Source: an uncultured Tateyamaria sp. (GTDB lineage Bacteria; Pseudomonadota; Alphaproteobacteria; Rhodobacterales; Rhodobacteraceae). From it: a stretch of DNA of 64,000 nt. Below the pieces are notes generated by a model. That model was not told where the DNA came from. It did not search any database and worked only from the letters and a program-made list of their open reading frames with translations. Position 1 is the stretch's first letter, and each line of letters starts with the position of its first letter. Below, in pieces: positions 43,765 to 52,614 of the stretch. The stretch is from contig NZ_CANMBJ010000004.1 of NCBI RefSeq assembly GCF_947496075.1, positions 124,001 to 188,000 on the forward strand. The letters are read 5' to 3'. Both the position numbers and the translations under genes were made by a program.

Positions 43765-44109
43765 ATGTTCAAGGGACTTGGCGGGCTTGGCGATATGGCC
43801 GGGATGATGAAGAAAGCCCAGGAAATGCAGACCAAGATGGCCGAGATGCAGGACGAGTTGCACAACGTCATGGTCACTGGCGAAAGTGGCGCAGGTCTGG
43901 TCAAGGCGACGGCGACCGCCAAGGGCGAATTGACCGCGCTCGACATCGATCCATCGATCTTCAACGGTGATGACAAGGAAGTGGTCGAGGATCTGATCCT
44001 TGCCGCCATCAAGGACGCGCAGGCCAAGGCGCAAGAGCGCGCGCAGGAAGAGATGGGCAAACTGACCGAAGGTCTGGGCCTGCCACCGGGGATGAAATTG
44101 CCGTTCTAG
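43765..44109 (+). CDS. ybaB: YbaB/EbfC nucleoid-associated protein
   Basis: 114 residues, the usual family length: a Met/Gly-rich N-terminus (MFKGLGGLGDMAGMMKKAQEMQ), a central domain with VTGESGAGLVKATA and a C-terminal LPPGMKLPF tail. It forms DNA-binding dimers and is usually encoded between dnaX and recR. It directly follows the stop of paralogue B, with GGAGAG as ribosome binding site inside that gene. Its end overlaps a convergent hypothetical gene by 4 nt. Confidence 0.95.
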   Translation: MFKGLGGLGDMAGMMKKAQEMQTKMAEMQDELHNVMVTGESGAGLVKATATAKGELTALDIDPSIFNGDDKEVVEDLILAAIKDAQAKAQERAQEEMGKLTEGLGLPPGMKLPF

Positions 44110-44720
44110 GACGCTTTGGCATCATGCGCTTGCAGCGGTTCTGATGCTGAGATTGCCTCGGTCGAGCGCTGGCGCAAATGTCTACGCAGTCCGAACAAGA
44201 ACGCCAAAAACACCATGTAAATGGTGAATGTCAGGTTTAGCCGTTTGACCCCCTCGCGAAATGTGAGGGAGCGTTCGCCCCGATCTGTTGGCCGCGTCAC
44301 ACCATGTTCCGCGCCGTCTGCGTCCTCGCTGCCGCTGACTGCGCTATCACTGCCTGAGCACGACGCGTCAACCGCCTGATCAAGGCGCACAACATGGTCA
44401 CGCAAACCTTCATCTACGGTCACCCCCCGACCGCTTGCCAAGGCAAGTGCGGTGTCGATTACGGCATGTGCCGCGCGGGCATCTCGACGCCGTGCGTCCT
44501 GTGACAGGGTTCGCTTCACTACCTCTGGTGACATCTGCGCCATGGCCCGCGCCAAACGGTCCCGTTGGTGCACAGACACGTTTCCGCCGCCGTCAAGGAC
44601 AGACAGCAGTGTCCCATTGGCAACCCGCAAGGGGACCGGATAGGCGCACGCCAGTGCCGTACTGTGCCACAGCAGAAGTGCAGTCACTGCAAGCGTTGAT
44701 CGGGAAAGAGAGCGTTGCAT
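44106..44720 (-). CDS. Hypothetical exported protein with C-terminal membrane anchor
   Basis: 204 residues: signal peptide (STLAVTALLLWHSTALA), ACAYPVP near the mature start, a helical Ala/Arg-rich middle, an acidic Ser/Asp stretch with SCSGSDSAVSGSEDADG, and a hydrophobic segment (LTFTIYMVFLAFLFGL) before a basic tail. No family was recognised. It runs opposite to its neighbours ybaB and recR and so breaks their usual adjacency. Overlaps ybaB by 4 nt. Coding is supported by the signal peptide and membrane anchor. Confidence 0.6.
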   Translation of the reverse strand: MQRSLSRSTLAVTALLLWHSTALACAYPVPLRVANGTLLSVLDGGGNVSVHQRDRLARAMAQMSPEVVKRTLSQDARRRDARAAHAVIDTALALASGRGVTVDEGLRDHVVRLDQAVDASCSGSDSAVSGSEDADGAEHGVTRPTDRGERSLTFREGVKRLNLTFTIYMVFLAFLFGLRRHLRQRSTEAISASEPLQAHDAKAS

Positions 44721-44829
44721 TTGCCTGTTTTCATTGCTGATTTAGCACAGGCTAACTTCATTTCATTTCGAACTGGTGAACCGCAATAGACCCTTTTTGT
44801 TCTGCCAAAAGCGCAATAGGATCAAGGAA

Positions 44830-45423
44830 ATGAGCAGCACCCGTGACATAGACAACCTGATCGAGATGATGGCGAAGCTGCCCGGTCTTGGCCCCCGCTC
44901 TGCCCGGCGGGCTGTTCTGCACCTGATCCGCAAGCAGGCGCTGTTGCTGACCCCCTTGGCTGACCTGATGCAGACCGTCGCTGCCACGGCGCGAGAATGC
45001 CTGAATTGCGGGAACGTCGGCACAAGCGACATCTGCGATATATGCGTGTCAGAAAAACGTGCAAATTCAGAACTTTGCGTGGTCGAGGATGTGTCCGATC
45101 TGTGGGCGATGGAGCGGGCGGGTGTGTTCAAGGGACGCTATCATGTGCTGGGCGGAACGCTGTCTGCGCTGGATGCTATTGGCCCCGACGAGCTGCGGAT
45201 TCCACGGCTAATCGACCGGGTGCAGACCGAGAATATCACCGAGGTCATTCTGGCCCTGAACGCCACGATCGACGGTCAGACGACCGCCCATTACATCGCC
45301 GATCAGCTTGAAGGTCAGGTCAAGCTGACGTCGCTGGCTCAAGGGGTGCCGATTGGGGGCGAGCTGGATTATCTGGACGACGGGACGATCACGGCAGCGC
45401 TGAATGCGCGGAAAGCGCTGTAG
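44830..45423 (+). CDS. recR: Recombination protein RecR
   Basis: 197 residues. An N-terminal helix-hairpin-helix ([19 protein letters not shown]), a C4 zinc finger ([16 protein letters not shown]), a Toprim domain ([27 protein letters not shown]) and a Walker-like tail. It acts with RecF/RecO in gap repair. The start at ATG 44830 has AAGGAA upstream; 18 further codons are open but not family-like. It normally follows ybaB; here an opposite-strand gene lies between. Confidence 0.97.
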   Translation: MSSTRDIDNLIEMMAKLPGLGPRSARRAVLHLIRKQALLLTPLADLMQTVAATARECLNCGNVGTSDICDICVSEKRANSELCVVEDVSDLWAMERAGVFKGRYHVLGGTLSALDAIGPDELRIPRLIDRVQTENITEVILALNATIDGQTTAHYIADQLEGQVKLTSLAQGVPIGGELDYLDDGTITAALNARKAL

Positions 45424-45458
45424 GTCTTAAGCCACCGTTCGGTGGACCGATTTTGGCG

Positions 45459-45568
45459 AACTGCGCATTTTGGACCGGAAACTGCGTATTTCCAGACGCG
45501 ATATCCCAAGCAAATTCCGCCCTTTTTCAAAAACCGCACATTTTGCCACGCAAACTGCACATTTTGCG
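45459..45568. repeat. Four copies of an AACTGCGCATTTTGG-like direct repeat
   Basis: Copies start at 45459, 45479, 45532 and 45553 (AACTGCGCATTTTGG, AACTGCGTATTTCCA, AACCGCACATTTTGC, AACTGCACATTTTGC). Two pairs are spaced 20 and 21 bp, two helical turns. They lie downstream of recR, after a small CCACC-GTTC-GGTGG hairpin, and about 140-250 bp before the next plus-strand gene. Possibly an array of protein-binding sites. Confidence 0.6.
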
Positions 45569-45705
45569 ACATGGCACAGCGTTAACACCCCGTTCAGGAT
45601 CGTGGCATCTTAACGTTTCCAAGGGCTTGATAACTCTTGATTAAGTTTTGTGCAGTGCCGCGGGAACCGATTGCCCGCCCCACCCCGTTCTGACACACAG
45701 CACAT

Positions 45706-46599
45706 ATGACATCGCGCAAAGACTTTCTGCAGGGCGTGGGCCTGCGCCTGCTGGCTGCCTTTCTGATGACCGCGATGTCAGCGGCCGTGCATGGTGCAGC
45801 TGAAACCGTGCCCATCGGGCAAATCATGTTCTGGCGATCAGCCGTCGCGCTGGTGCCGATCTGCCTGTACATGATGTGGCTGGGTGACTTTCCCCATGGC
45901 TTGCGCACGGACCGTCCGGGCCTGCATGTCACGCGCAGCGTGTTCGGGGCATTTTCCATGGCGATGTCCTTTCTATCGCTGGCCTATCTGCCGGTCGCGA
46001 ATGCGCAGGCGCTGGCCTACCTCGCGCCCGTGTTGGTTCTGCCGCTGGCCGCCCTGATGCTGAAGGAACGGCTTTCGAACGCCATTTTCATTGCCATCGC
46101 CCTAGGCTTTGGCGGGGTCCTGTTGCTGTTGTGGGATGCATTCGAGCAACCGGGTGATGGAGCGTTGATCGGCGTTGCCGCCGGGCTGGCCTACGCCGTG
46201 ACCATGGCCTTTGTCCGGGTGCATACGAAGACGATGACGCTGACCGAAAGCTCGTCGACCATTGCGTTTTACTTTGCCGTGGTGTCGGCGGTCATCGGTC
46301 TGGCCACCCTGCCCCTTGGCTGGGTGGCGCTGAACGCGGCGGTGCTGGGTTGGCTGGTGCTGGCAGGCGTAATCGGCGGTGTCGGTCACATCGTGGCAAA
46401 CGAAGCGGTGGCCCGCGCGCCGGTCAGTGCGCTGGCCCCGTTCGATTTCACCGGATTGATCTGGGCCTTGGGCTTTGACCTGATCCTGTTTTCGGTCTTT
46501 CCCGGTGTCACCGGCTTGCTGGGTGTGTTTGCCATCACCTTTGCAGCACTGGTTGTGACCTTTGCCGGGTCACGGGCTGTTCGGGATCAATCGAAATAG
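45706..46599 (+). CDS. DMT superfamily transporter, EamA type
   Basis: 297 residues, two EamA repeats, about ten membrane segments (PIGQIMFWRSAVALVPICLYM, AQALAYLAPVLVLPLAALM, and others). The substrate is unknown. Its C-terminus overlaps the convergent threonine aldolase gene by 13 bp. A set of direct repeats lies upstream and could regulate it. Confidence 0.88.
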   Translation: MTSRKDFLQGVGLRLLAAFLMTAMSAAVHGAAETVPIGQIMFWRSAVALVPICLYMMWLGDFPHGLRTDRPGLHVTRSVFGAFSMAMSFLSLAYLPVANAQALAYLAPVLVLPLAALMLKERLSNAIFIAIALGFGGVLLLLWDAFEQPGDGALIGVAAGLAYAVTMAFVRVHTKTMTLTESSSTIAFYFAVVSAVIGLATLPLGWVALNAAVLGWLVLAGVIGGVGHIVANEAVARAPVSALAPFDFTGLIWALGFDLILFSVFPGVTGLLGVFAITFAALVVTFAGSRAVRDQSK

Positions 46600-47627
46600 C
46601 TGCGGAACCCGGTGATCGCGGCTTGCAACCCGTCATCGGTGACATCCTTGTGCAGCACGAGCCGTGTTGTGCCGGTGGCCCCGGTCAATTGAACGCCGTG
46701 AGCGGCCATGTGGTGCGGCAAGTCCGCAGTGACCCCGCCGGGCGGCGTGAAAAAGATCATGTTGGTGGCTTGCTGTACGTTTCCGTACGGACGCAGGGCG
46801 TCGGCGAGTGATGTGGCGCGGGAATGGTCTTCGGTCAGGCGGGTCGTGTTGTGGTCCAGCGCATGAAGGCCAGCGGCGGCAAGGATGCCGGCCTGCCGTG
46901 TGCCACCACCCAGCATCTTGCGATAGCGGCGGGCGCGGTCGATCAGGTCCCGAGGGCCGACGAGGACTGAGCCGACGGGGGCGCCCAGCCCCTTGGACAG
47001 ACAGATCGAGACGCTGTCGAACATGTCGGCCAGCGCGGTTTCGGGGCAATTGAGCGCGGCCACGGCATTGAAATAGCGCGCACCATCCAGATGTACGGCC
47101 AACCCCGCGTCGCGGCCTGCCTGCACCGCCTCGCCCAGTCGGGTGAGCGGGATCGCCATGCCATTATGGGTGTTTTCAAGCCCCAGAAGCCGGGTGATTG
47201 GCATATGGGGGTCATCCTCTTTCACCGCGGCGGCGATGTCGGCGGGGTTGAGTGCGCCGTCCTCAGCCACGTCGAGCGCTTCGAACCCGATACCTCCGAG
47301 GACGGAGGCACCTTTCGCCTCGTATTTGTAGATGTGGTAGGGTCGACCGGTGATGATCTCTTCGCCCCGTGCGCAATGGGCCAGCATGCCCACGAAGTTG
47401 CTTTGTGTACCTGAGGTCAGGAACAGCCCCGCCTCTTTGCCCAGACGCTCGGCTAGGGTCGCTTCAAGCAGGTTGACGGTCGGGTCGTCGCCAAAAACAT
47501 CATCGCCAACATCCGCGTCGGCCATCGCCTTGCGCATTGCGGCATCGGGCCGCGTGACGGTGTCACTGCGTAGATCACAGATGATGTTTGCGGGGCTGTC
47601 GCCCTCGACCTGAGCATATTGGTTCAT
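46587..47627 (-). CDS. ltaE: Low-specificity L-threonine aldolase
   Basis: 346 residues, PLP-dependent fold type I (beta-eliminating lyase family); cleaves L-threonine or allo-threonine to glycine and acetaldehyde. N-terminus DLRSDTVTRPDAAMRKAM and GDDVFGDDPTVNLLE are diagnostic. PLP lysine lies in SICLSKGLGAPVGS. Start ATG 47627; 91 further open codons upstream are not family-like. It is downstream of an isochorismatase-type gene on the same strand. Confidence 0.93.
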   Translation of the reverse strand: MNQYAQVEGDSPANIICDLRSDTVTRPDAAMRKAMADADVGDDVFGDDPTVNLLEATLAERLGKEAGLFLTSGTQSNFVGMLAHCARGEEIITGRPYHIYKYEAKGASVLGGIGFEALDVAEDGALNPADIAAAVKEDDPHMPITRLLGLENTHNGMAIPLTRLGEAVQAGRDAGLAVHLDGARYFNAVAALNCPETALADMFDSVSICLSKGLGAPVGSVLVGPRDLIDRARRYRKMLGGGTRQAGILAAAGLHALDHNTTRLTEDHSRATSLADALRPYGNVQQATNMIFFTPPGGVTADLPHHMAAHGVQLTGATGTTRLVLHKDVTDDGLQAAITGFRSYFD

Positions 47628-47704
47628 GGGATGCGCCTTTGCGGAAAACGTGAACGGGCACGCCAATCGTAGGCGCACCCGCCGGGAACGCAAGGCCGGA
47701 CCGG

Positions 47705-48388
47705 TCAGTCGAGGATGGCCGGGATTGGTGGATTTCCCGTCAGCCCGACCCCTTCGCGCACGGCATCCGCATGTGCTGCGGTTCCGAGGAAGTTGTTCAT
47801 CGCGGCGTAGTATTGGCCCATATGGTCGCCCAGCAAGCGCCCGATATGCTGGCCGTTGACTTCGGTGTTCGAGGCAAGCTCTGCCAGAACCGCGACCCAT
47901 GTGGTGACAATCACCCCGGCTGCCGCCAGCCGTTGAGTTGTCACCTGCTGGATCATCGGATTGAAGTCGGCGCAGGCGTCCAGGACGACATAGGTTTCAT
48001 AGCCGTCACGCAGCGCCGAAATCGCCGGGAACGCCGCGCAAACCTCGGTCGCGAGACCGGAGATGACCAGCTTGCGCCGCCCCGTGGCCTCAACCGCCGC
48101 GCGGGATGCGTCGTCTTTCCAGAAGTTCACGAAGGGGCGGTCGATCACGTTCACGTCGGGGAACAGGGTTTTTAGTTCCGGCATGGTTGGCCCGTTGGGG
48201 CCATCCGGCCAGCTTGTGCCTATGATGACGGGAATGTCGAATGCCTTGGCCGTGCGGGCGTGGCCGAGGATGTTGTTCTTGAGTTGGAGCGGGTCGATCG
48301 ATGGGAGGAACTGCATGAGCCCGACCTGGTGGTCGATCATCAGAAACACGCAGTTGTCGGGGGTCAGGTCGGAAGCGGGTAGTGCCAT
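47705..48388 (-). CDS. Isochorismatase-family hydrolase
   Basis: 227 residues, cysteine hydrolase of the isochorismatase/YcaC type. Catalytic Asp19 in MIDHQVG, Lys in NFWKDD and Cys117 in SGLATEVCAAF. Substrates in the family include amides, ureides and N-carbamoyl compounds; none can be named here. The start at ATG 48388 has AGGAGAG upstream. Divergent from a LysR gene, which is its likely regulator. Confidence 0.87.
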   Translation of the reverse strand: MALPASDLTPDNCVFLMIDHQVGLMQFLPSIDPLQLKNNILGHARTAKAFDIPVIIGTSWPDGPNGPTMPELKTLFPDVNVIDRPFVNFWKDDASRAAVEATGRRKLVISGLATEVCAAFPAISALRDGYETYVVLDACADFNPMIQQVTTQRLAAAGVIVTTWVAVLAELASNTEVNGQHIGRLLGDHMGQYYAAMNNFLGTAAHADAVREGVGLTGNPPIPAILD

Positions 48389-48529
48389 TTTGGGTCTCTC
48401 CTGGGTTCTGTCTTGAATTGACCGGCGGGTCCGTGTCACCAACACTCTGGCCCCGCCGCGCCATGACATGGCCCGGGATCGCATTGAAACAATTGAACAA
48501 ATTCGGAATGCAGCAATGGCGGAAATGGG

Positions 48530-49426
48530 ATGATCATCAGCGATCTGGTAGATGCGCGTATTCTGGTCGAGCTGCGTCAGTGCGGCAGTTTTGCCGGCAC
48601 CGCCCGTGTGTTGAAGGTGCCGACAACAACCGTCAGCCGGCGGATCGCCAAGATGGAGGAGCGGGCCGGGTTGCGCCTGTTCGAGCGCACCTCACGCAAG
48701 GTGTGTATCACGGAGGCCGGTGAGGTCGCGGCCCACGAGGCCCAGCGCATGGTTGCGGCGGCCGAGACGGCAGAGCTGACCATAGATGGGTTGCGCGCTG
48801 TCCCCAGCGGGACAGTCAGCATCAGCACACCGACGATCTTTGGTCAGGCGCTGTTGGCTCCGGCAGCGGCGGGGTTTCTGGCAGCCTATCCCGAGTGCGC
48901 GCTGGAGGTAGATCTGTCGGATCGGCATGTCGATCTGATTGAAGAGCGGTTCGATGCCGTTGTGCGGGTTGGCCCGCCCGAAAATGATGAGATCATCGCG
49001 AAACCGCTGGGCACGGTCTTTGCCAGCCTGTTCTGCGGACCGAAAGCTGCCGGATGCGCAAACCTGGATGATCTGGCCACTTGTCCGGTTGGGCTGATGC
49101 ATCCTGGTATGTCCGCGACCCCCAGCCTGCACATCACGTCGCCCGAGGGGCACGTGCATGAGGTGTCCGTTCAACCGCGCATGATCGCAATGAACCCGTG
49201 GCTGTTGCTGGAAACGGCGGTCCGTTCGGATTTGGTGGTGGTGTTGCCGGACATCGTGGCCGCGCCAGCCGTTGCAGATGGGGCGCTGCGCCGCGTACTG
49301 CCCGGCTGGCACACGCGCCGTGCGCCTGTGCATCTGGCGTTCACATCACGCCGGTTGATGCGCCCGGCGGTGCGGGCGTTCATCGATCACATGTCGGACG
49401 TCATGCCAGGGCAGTTGCTGCCCTGA
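48530..49426 (+). CDS. LysR-family regulator
   Basis: 298 residues. N-terminal HTH (SFAGTARVLKVPTTTVSRRIAK, about 25-46) of the PtxR/DsdC-like group that often controls adjacent oxidoreductases or hydrolases, followed by a substrate-binding domain. It is 141 bp from, and divergent to, the isochorismatase-type hydrolase, which is the obvious target. Effector unknown. Confidence 0.88.
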   Translation: MIISDLVDARILVELRQCGSFAGTARVLKVPTTTVSRRIAKMEERAGLRLFERTSRKVCITEAGEVAAHEAQRMVAAAETAELTIDGLRAVPSGTVSISTPTIFGQALLAPAAAGFLAAYPECALEVDLSDRHVDLIEERFDAVVRVGPPENDEIIAKPLGTVFASLFCGPKAAGCANLDDLATCPVGLMHPGMSATPSLHITSPEGHVHEVSVQPRMIAMNPWLLLETAVRSDLVVVLPDIVAAPAVADGALRRVLPGWHTRRAPVHLAFTSRRLMRPAVRAFIDHMSDVMPGQLLP

Positions 49427-49446
49427 CCATCAATTGAAGCACTAGA

Positions 49447-50199
49447 TTAGGGCTGTTCGTCTTCTTCGCCGTCGCCTTTGGGCAGGTTGAAGAAGCTGTC
49501 GGCATCGACCAGCGTGCTTTCGTCTTCTTTGTCGTCCTCGTCATCGTCCGCAAGCGAGAACGTTTCCAGCCCTTCGATGGCCGTCGGGATCTTGGGTTCG
49601 GCTTCCATGCCGAGCGATTGTTCGGTGCTGACCAGTTTGCGGCGTTCGTCATCGGACATTACGCTGCCCTCTGCCGCTTTCTTGGAGGCGGCTTTCTGAA
49701 CGGCGGCATCCAGTTCGGACTGCTTGGTCAGACCAAGGGCCACCGGATCGACCGGCTGGATGTTCGAGATGTTCCAGTGCGTGCGCTCGCGAATCGACTG
49801 GATCGTCGGCTTGGTCGTGCCCACGAGTTTCGAGATCTGGCCGTCGGTCAGTTCAGGGTGGAACTTGACCAGCCAGTAGATCGCAGCCGGGCGGTCCTGC
49901 CGTTTGGACAGGGGCGTATAACGCGGGCCACGGCGCTTTTCCTCGCCCACGGCGGCGGCGTTGAATTTGAGCTTCAGCTTGTGTAGCGGGTTCTGTTCTG
50001 CGGCGTCGATTTCTTCTTGCGTCAACTGGTTGTTGGCAATGGGATCAAAGCCTTTGACGCCCGCCGCCACATCACCATCGGCGATGCCCTGCACTTCCAG
50101 TTCGTGCATTTCGACAAAGTCAGCGATCTGCTTGAAGCTGATCGTCGTGTTGTCCACCAGCCAGACGGCGGTTGCCTTGGCCATGATCGGTTTTGCCAT
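49447..50199 (-). CDS. trcR: TrcR/DUF1013 cell-cycle transcription regulator
   Basis: About 250 residues. Alphaproteobacterial DUF1013 family: N-terminal MAKATAVWLVDNTTISFKQIA with an HTH-like region, the highly conserved RRGPRYTPLSKRQDRPAAIYWLVK segment (two overlapping pieces of it), a second HTH (LTDGQISKLVGTTKPTIQSIRE) and an acidic disordered tail. The family is annotated as the cell-cycle regulator TrcR. Two close starts (50205, 50199); MAKPIMAKATAVW at 50199 is preferred. Confidence 0.9.
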   Translation of the reverse strand: MAKPIMAKATAVWLVDNTTISFKQIADFVEMHELEVQGIADGDVAAGVKGFDPIANNQLTQEEIDAAEQNPLHKLKLKFNAAAVGEEKRRGPRYTPLSKRQDRPAAIYWLVKFHPELTDGQISKLVGTTKPTIQSIRERTHWNISNIQPVDPVALGLTKQSELDAAVQKAASKKAAEGSVMSDDERRKLVSTEQSLGMEAEPKIPTAIEGLETFSLADDDEDDKEDESTLVDADSFFNLPKGDGEEDEQP

Positions 50200-50325
50200 T
50201 GTCACATGCTCCTATGCATATCTTTCCCGTCGCCTGAAAGAGGCGGCCTTGGGGTCCAAGGCGGGTTTCCGTTGTAGGGGAACTTGGACGCGATATAGTC
50301 GGATCGATCGGAAAAGGGAAGCCTG

Positions 50326-50952
50326 ATGCGTGTTGTTTTGATTTGGCTGGCTATGGCAGCGGGGGCCTGGGCGCAGGATCGATCAGGCGAGTTTGACTAT
50401 TACGTCCTGTCGCTCAGTTGGTCGCCGAACTGGTGCGCCTACGAAGGGGACGCGCGCGGATCCGACCAATGCGATGCGCGGCATGATCACGGGTGGATTA
50501 TGCATGGGCTGTGGCCGCAATACCATCGCGGCTGGCCGGAATACTGCCAAACAGCCGAGCGTCCGCCCAGCCGTGCGATGACGCGGGACATGGCGGACAT
50601 CATGGGCACATCCGGCTTGGCGTGGCACCAGTGGAAGAAACACGGGGTGTGTTCCGGCCTGTCGGCACCCGCCTACTATGCCCTGTCGCGCGAGGCGTAT
50701 GGCCGCGTGGTGCGCCCGCCCGTGTTCCGCAAACTTGATGAAACGGTCAAGTTGCCCGCATCCGTGGTGGAAGAGGCGTTCCTGCAATCCAATCCGAACA
50801 TGGAAGCCGACGGCGTGACCATCACCTGCCGCGATGGGCATATCCAGGAAGCCCGGATATGCCTGTCCCGCGATCTTGATCCGGTGCCGTGCGGTCAGGA
50901 TGTGGCGCGGGACTGTCGGGCGAAGGATGCGTTATTCACGCCTGTCCGCTGA
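50326..50952 (+). CDS. Ribonuclease T2-family secreted RNase
   Basis: 208 residues with a signal peptide (cleavage near AWAQD). Both T2 active-site segments are present: IMHGLWPQ (CAS I) and WHQWKKHGVCSG (CAS II), with several Cys for disulfides. In CAS II many T2 enzymes have HEW; here it is HQW, so the acidic residue is replaced by Gln. Probably a periplasmic or exported RNase used for RNA scavenging. It overlaps the convergent hydroxylase gene by 21 bp. Confidence 0.88.
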   Translation: MRVVLIWLAMAAGAWAQDRSGEFDYYVLSLSWSPNWCAYEGDARGSDQCDARHDHGWIMHGLWPQYHRGWPEYCQTAERPPSRAMTRDMADIMGTSGLAWHQWKKHGVCSGLSAPAYYALSREAYGRVVRPPVFRKLDETVKLPASVVEEAFLQSNPNMEADGVTITCRDGHIQEARICLSRDLDPVPCGQDVARDCRAKDALFTPVR

Positions 50953-51792
50953 GGGCGTCCAGCCCGGAGGGCGCATCAGGTAGCGCCACGCCTCTCCCCA
51001 GCTGCGGGCGTTGACGACATCGTGCCAAAGACCGGGAAGCTCCGAGAACCAGACGCGGATGGGATTGCGGCTGTCAAAGTCGCGTTTTAGGCCATAGCGC
51101 GGCGTCTCTTCCTCGGCCTGGTAGGTGCCGAAAAGCTGATCCCAGATCACGGTGATGCCGCCATAGTTCTTGTCGATATACTTATCGTCGCAGCCGTGGT
51201 GGACGCGGTGGTTGGCCGGGCTGTTCATAACCTTGTCGAACCATCCCAGCTTGCCGATCACTTCCGTATGAATCCACGTCTGGTAGGCCAGCACCACGAT
51301 GATGCCGAAAAAGATCATCTCGGGCGAAAAGCCAAGGAAGACCAATGGGATGTGAGCGATCAGGCTCCAGACACCCTCAAGCGGGCCGAAGCGGATGCCA
51401 GTGATGATGTTGTAATCGCGCGAGGAATGGTGGACCGCGTGCTGGGTCCAGAGCACACGCACCTCATGTGCAATCCGGTGTTCCCAGTAGTAGGTCAGGT
51501 CGGCTGCAATCACGGCCAGCAGGATGCCCCACCAAGTCAGCGGAATCTGCCAGGGCTGCGCGATTTCGGCCAAGATATAGTAGACGATATAGGCACCCGT
51601 CAGGATGAAGACCTGCACGGCGATCGACGGTATTTGGGTGCTGGCACTTACCAACATCTCAGCAATCGTGCGCCCCTTGTGGCTGCCTTTGAACAAGACC
51701 TCGGCCAGTTCAATCAACAGGATGGCGATGCCAATGAAAAAGAACACTTCATCGATCTGAGTGCCGAGTGTGTCCAGACTTTCAGGTGTCAT
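50932..51792 (-). CDS. Sterol desaturase / fatty acid hydroxylase family protein
   Basis: 286 residues, about five membrane segments and the di-iron histidine clusters of the family: YYWEHRIAHE, THAVHHSS-like QHAVHHSSRDYN and NHRVHHGCDD. It oxidises lipid acyl or sterol-like chains in the membrane; the real substrate is unknown. The start ATG 51792 overlaps the stop of an upstream TetR gene (ATGA), so the two form one transcript. Confidence 0.9.
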   Translation of the reverse strand: MTPESLDTLGTQIDEVFFFIGIAILLIELAEVLFKGSHKGRTIAEMLVSASTQIPSIAVQVFILTGAYIVYYILAEIAQPWQIPLTWWGILLAVIAADLTYYWEHRIAHEVRVLWTQHAVHHSSRDYNIITGIRFGPLEGVWSLIAHIPLVFLGFSPEMIFFGIIVVLAYQTWIHTEVIGKLGWFDKVMNSPANHRVHHGCDDKYIDKNYGGITVIWDQLFGTYQAEEETPRYGLKRDFDSRNPIRVWFSELPGLWHDVVNARSWGEAWRYLMRPPGWTPSADRRE

Positions 51793-52346
51793 GGGCAAGT
51801 TCCTTTTGTCAGGGTACGCCAGGCCAGGGAAGCGGCCTGTTTCGGAGTTGCATCGCCGGCAACGACCGTGGCCCAGCCAGCGTAGATCAGGTTTTCGTAG
51901 GCCTGCACGATCCATTCGGTGGGGACATGCGGATCGAAGGTGCCTTCGGCCTTGGCCATGTCGATGTCATGGGCGAGATCGCGTGTTTGCGTGGCATAGA
52001 CCTCGGTCACACGTGGATCTTGGCTGGCTGGGTCGGTTGACAGGAACATGTGCCGGGCTGCCAGCGGAAGAATTGCATTCAAACCGGCCTCCAACCTTTC
52101 GGTATAGGTCTGGCAATTGGCTGTTGCGTCCTCAACCGCGGCATCCAGTTCCTTAGCCGCGGTCAACGTCAGCGCGATCATCAGGTCATCGCGCCCCGCG
52201 AAATGACGGTGCAGCGTTGCGCGTCCAACACTCGCCTGCTTGGCGACATCGGCCAGCGATGCGCCTGGGTTTTGGCTGAAAACCTCGAACGCCGCTTCGA
52301 GGATACGATCTATTTTTGATACATCTTTGTCTCGCATGAGACACAT
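51789..52346 (-). CDS. TetR-family regulator of the hydroxylase operon
   Basis: 185 residues, or 182 from ATG 52337. HTH ASLADVAKQASVGRATLHRHFAGRD at about 29-53, then a TetR C-terminal domain. It is co-transcribed with the sterol-desaturase-type gene. Two overlapping GAGAC/GTCTC dyads cover its start codons (52329-52353), suggesting tight autoregulation; no ribosome binding site is seen, so it may be leaderless or weakly translated. Confidence 0.87.
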   Translation of the reverse strand: MCLMRDKDVSKIDRILEAAFEVFSQNPGASLADVAKQASVGRATLHRHFAGRDDLMIALTLTAAKELDAAVEDATANCQTYTERLEAGLNAILPLAARHMFLSTDPASQDPRVTEVYATQTRDLAHDIDMAKAEGTFDPHVPTEWIVQAYENLIYAGWATVVAGDATPKQAASLAWRTLTKGTCP

Positions 52347-52353
52347 ATGTCTC
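52329..52353. promoter_or_regulatory. Overlapping GTCTC/GAGAC palindromes at the TetR start
   Basis: GTCTC-GCAT-GAGAC (52329-52342) and GAGACA-CATA-TGTCTC (52338-52353) are perfect dyads that share one arm and cover both candidate start codons. Candidate autoregulatory operator of the TetR/hydroxylase operon. Confidence 0.6.
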
Positions 52354-52434
52354 GATTCGGTTTGATGTTCAAGGAGACCGGATCAATTCGTTTTCAGCCT
52401 CGGGCGCAGCAGACGCGTGTCGGAGCCTCCGGCG

Positions 52435-52614
52435 GTGGTATTTTCAGTCAGAAGAAACGAAATCGCCCGCGCCACTCATCCAGTGTGAGCACCGCGGGCG
52501 AACGGGGGAAGCTGCTGCTTCTCCTGACACGGTCATCGGCTCCACAGCCTGTACCGTCTCAAGAAAGGAGCACGTTAACCTTAACGCTTCGTTTCTTCTG
52601 ACTGAAAATACCAC
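52435..52614. repeat. 26-bp perfect inverted repeats flanking a ~128-bp hairpin-rich segment
   Basis: Left arm 52435-52460 begins GTGGTATTTTCAGTCAGAAG; the right arm 52589-52614 is its exact reverse complement over 26 bp. The enclosed 128 bp holds CGCCCGC/GCGGGCG arms and a GAAGC-TGCT-GCTTC hairpin plus a 30-codon minus-strand frame. Related GGTATTTT-CAG motifs occur between genes in Rhodobacteraceae. It may be a non-coding RNA locus or a small non-autonomous repeat unit. Confidence 0.6.

Noticed and set aside
45459..45568. CRISPR array
   Set aside because: Repeats are only 15 bp, spacing is irregular (20, 53, 21) and no cas genes are present.
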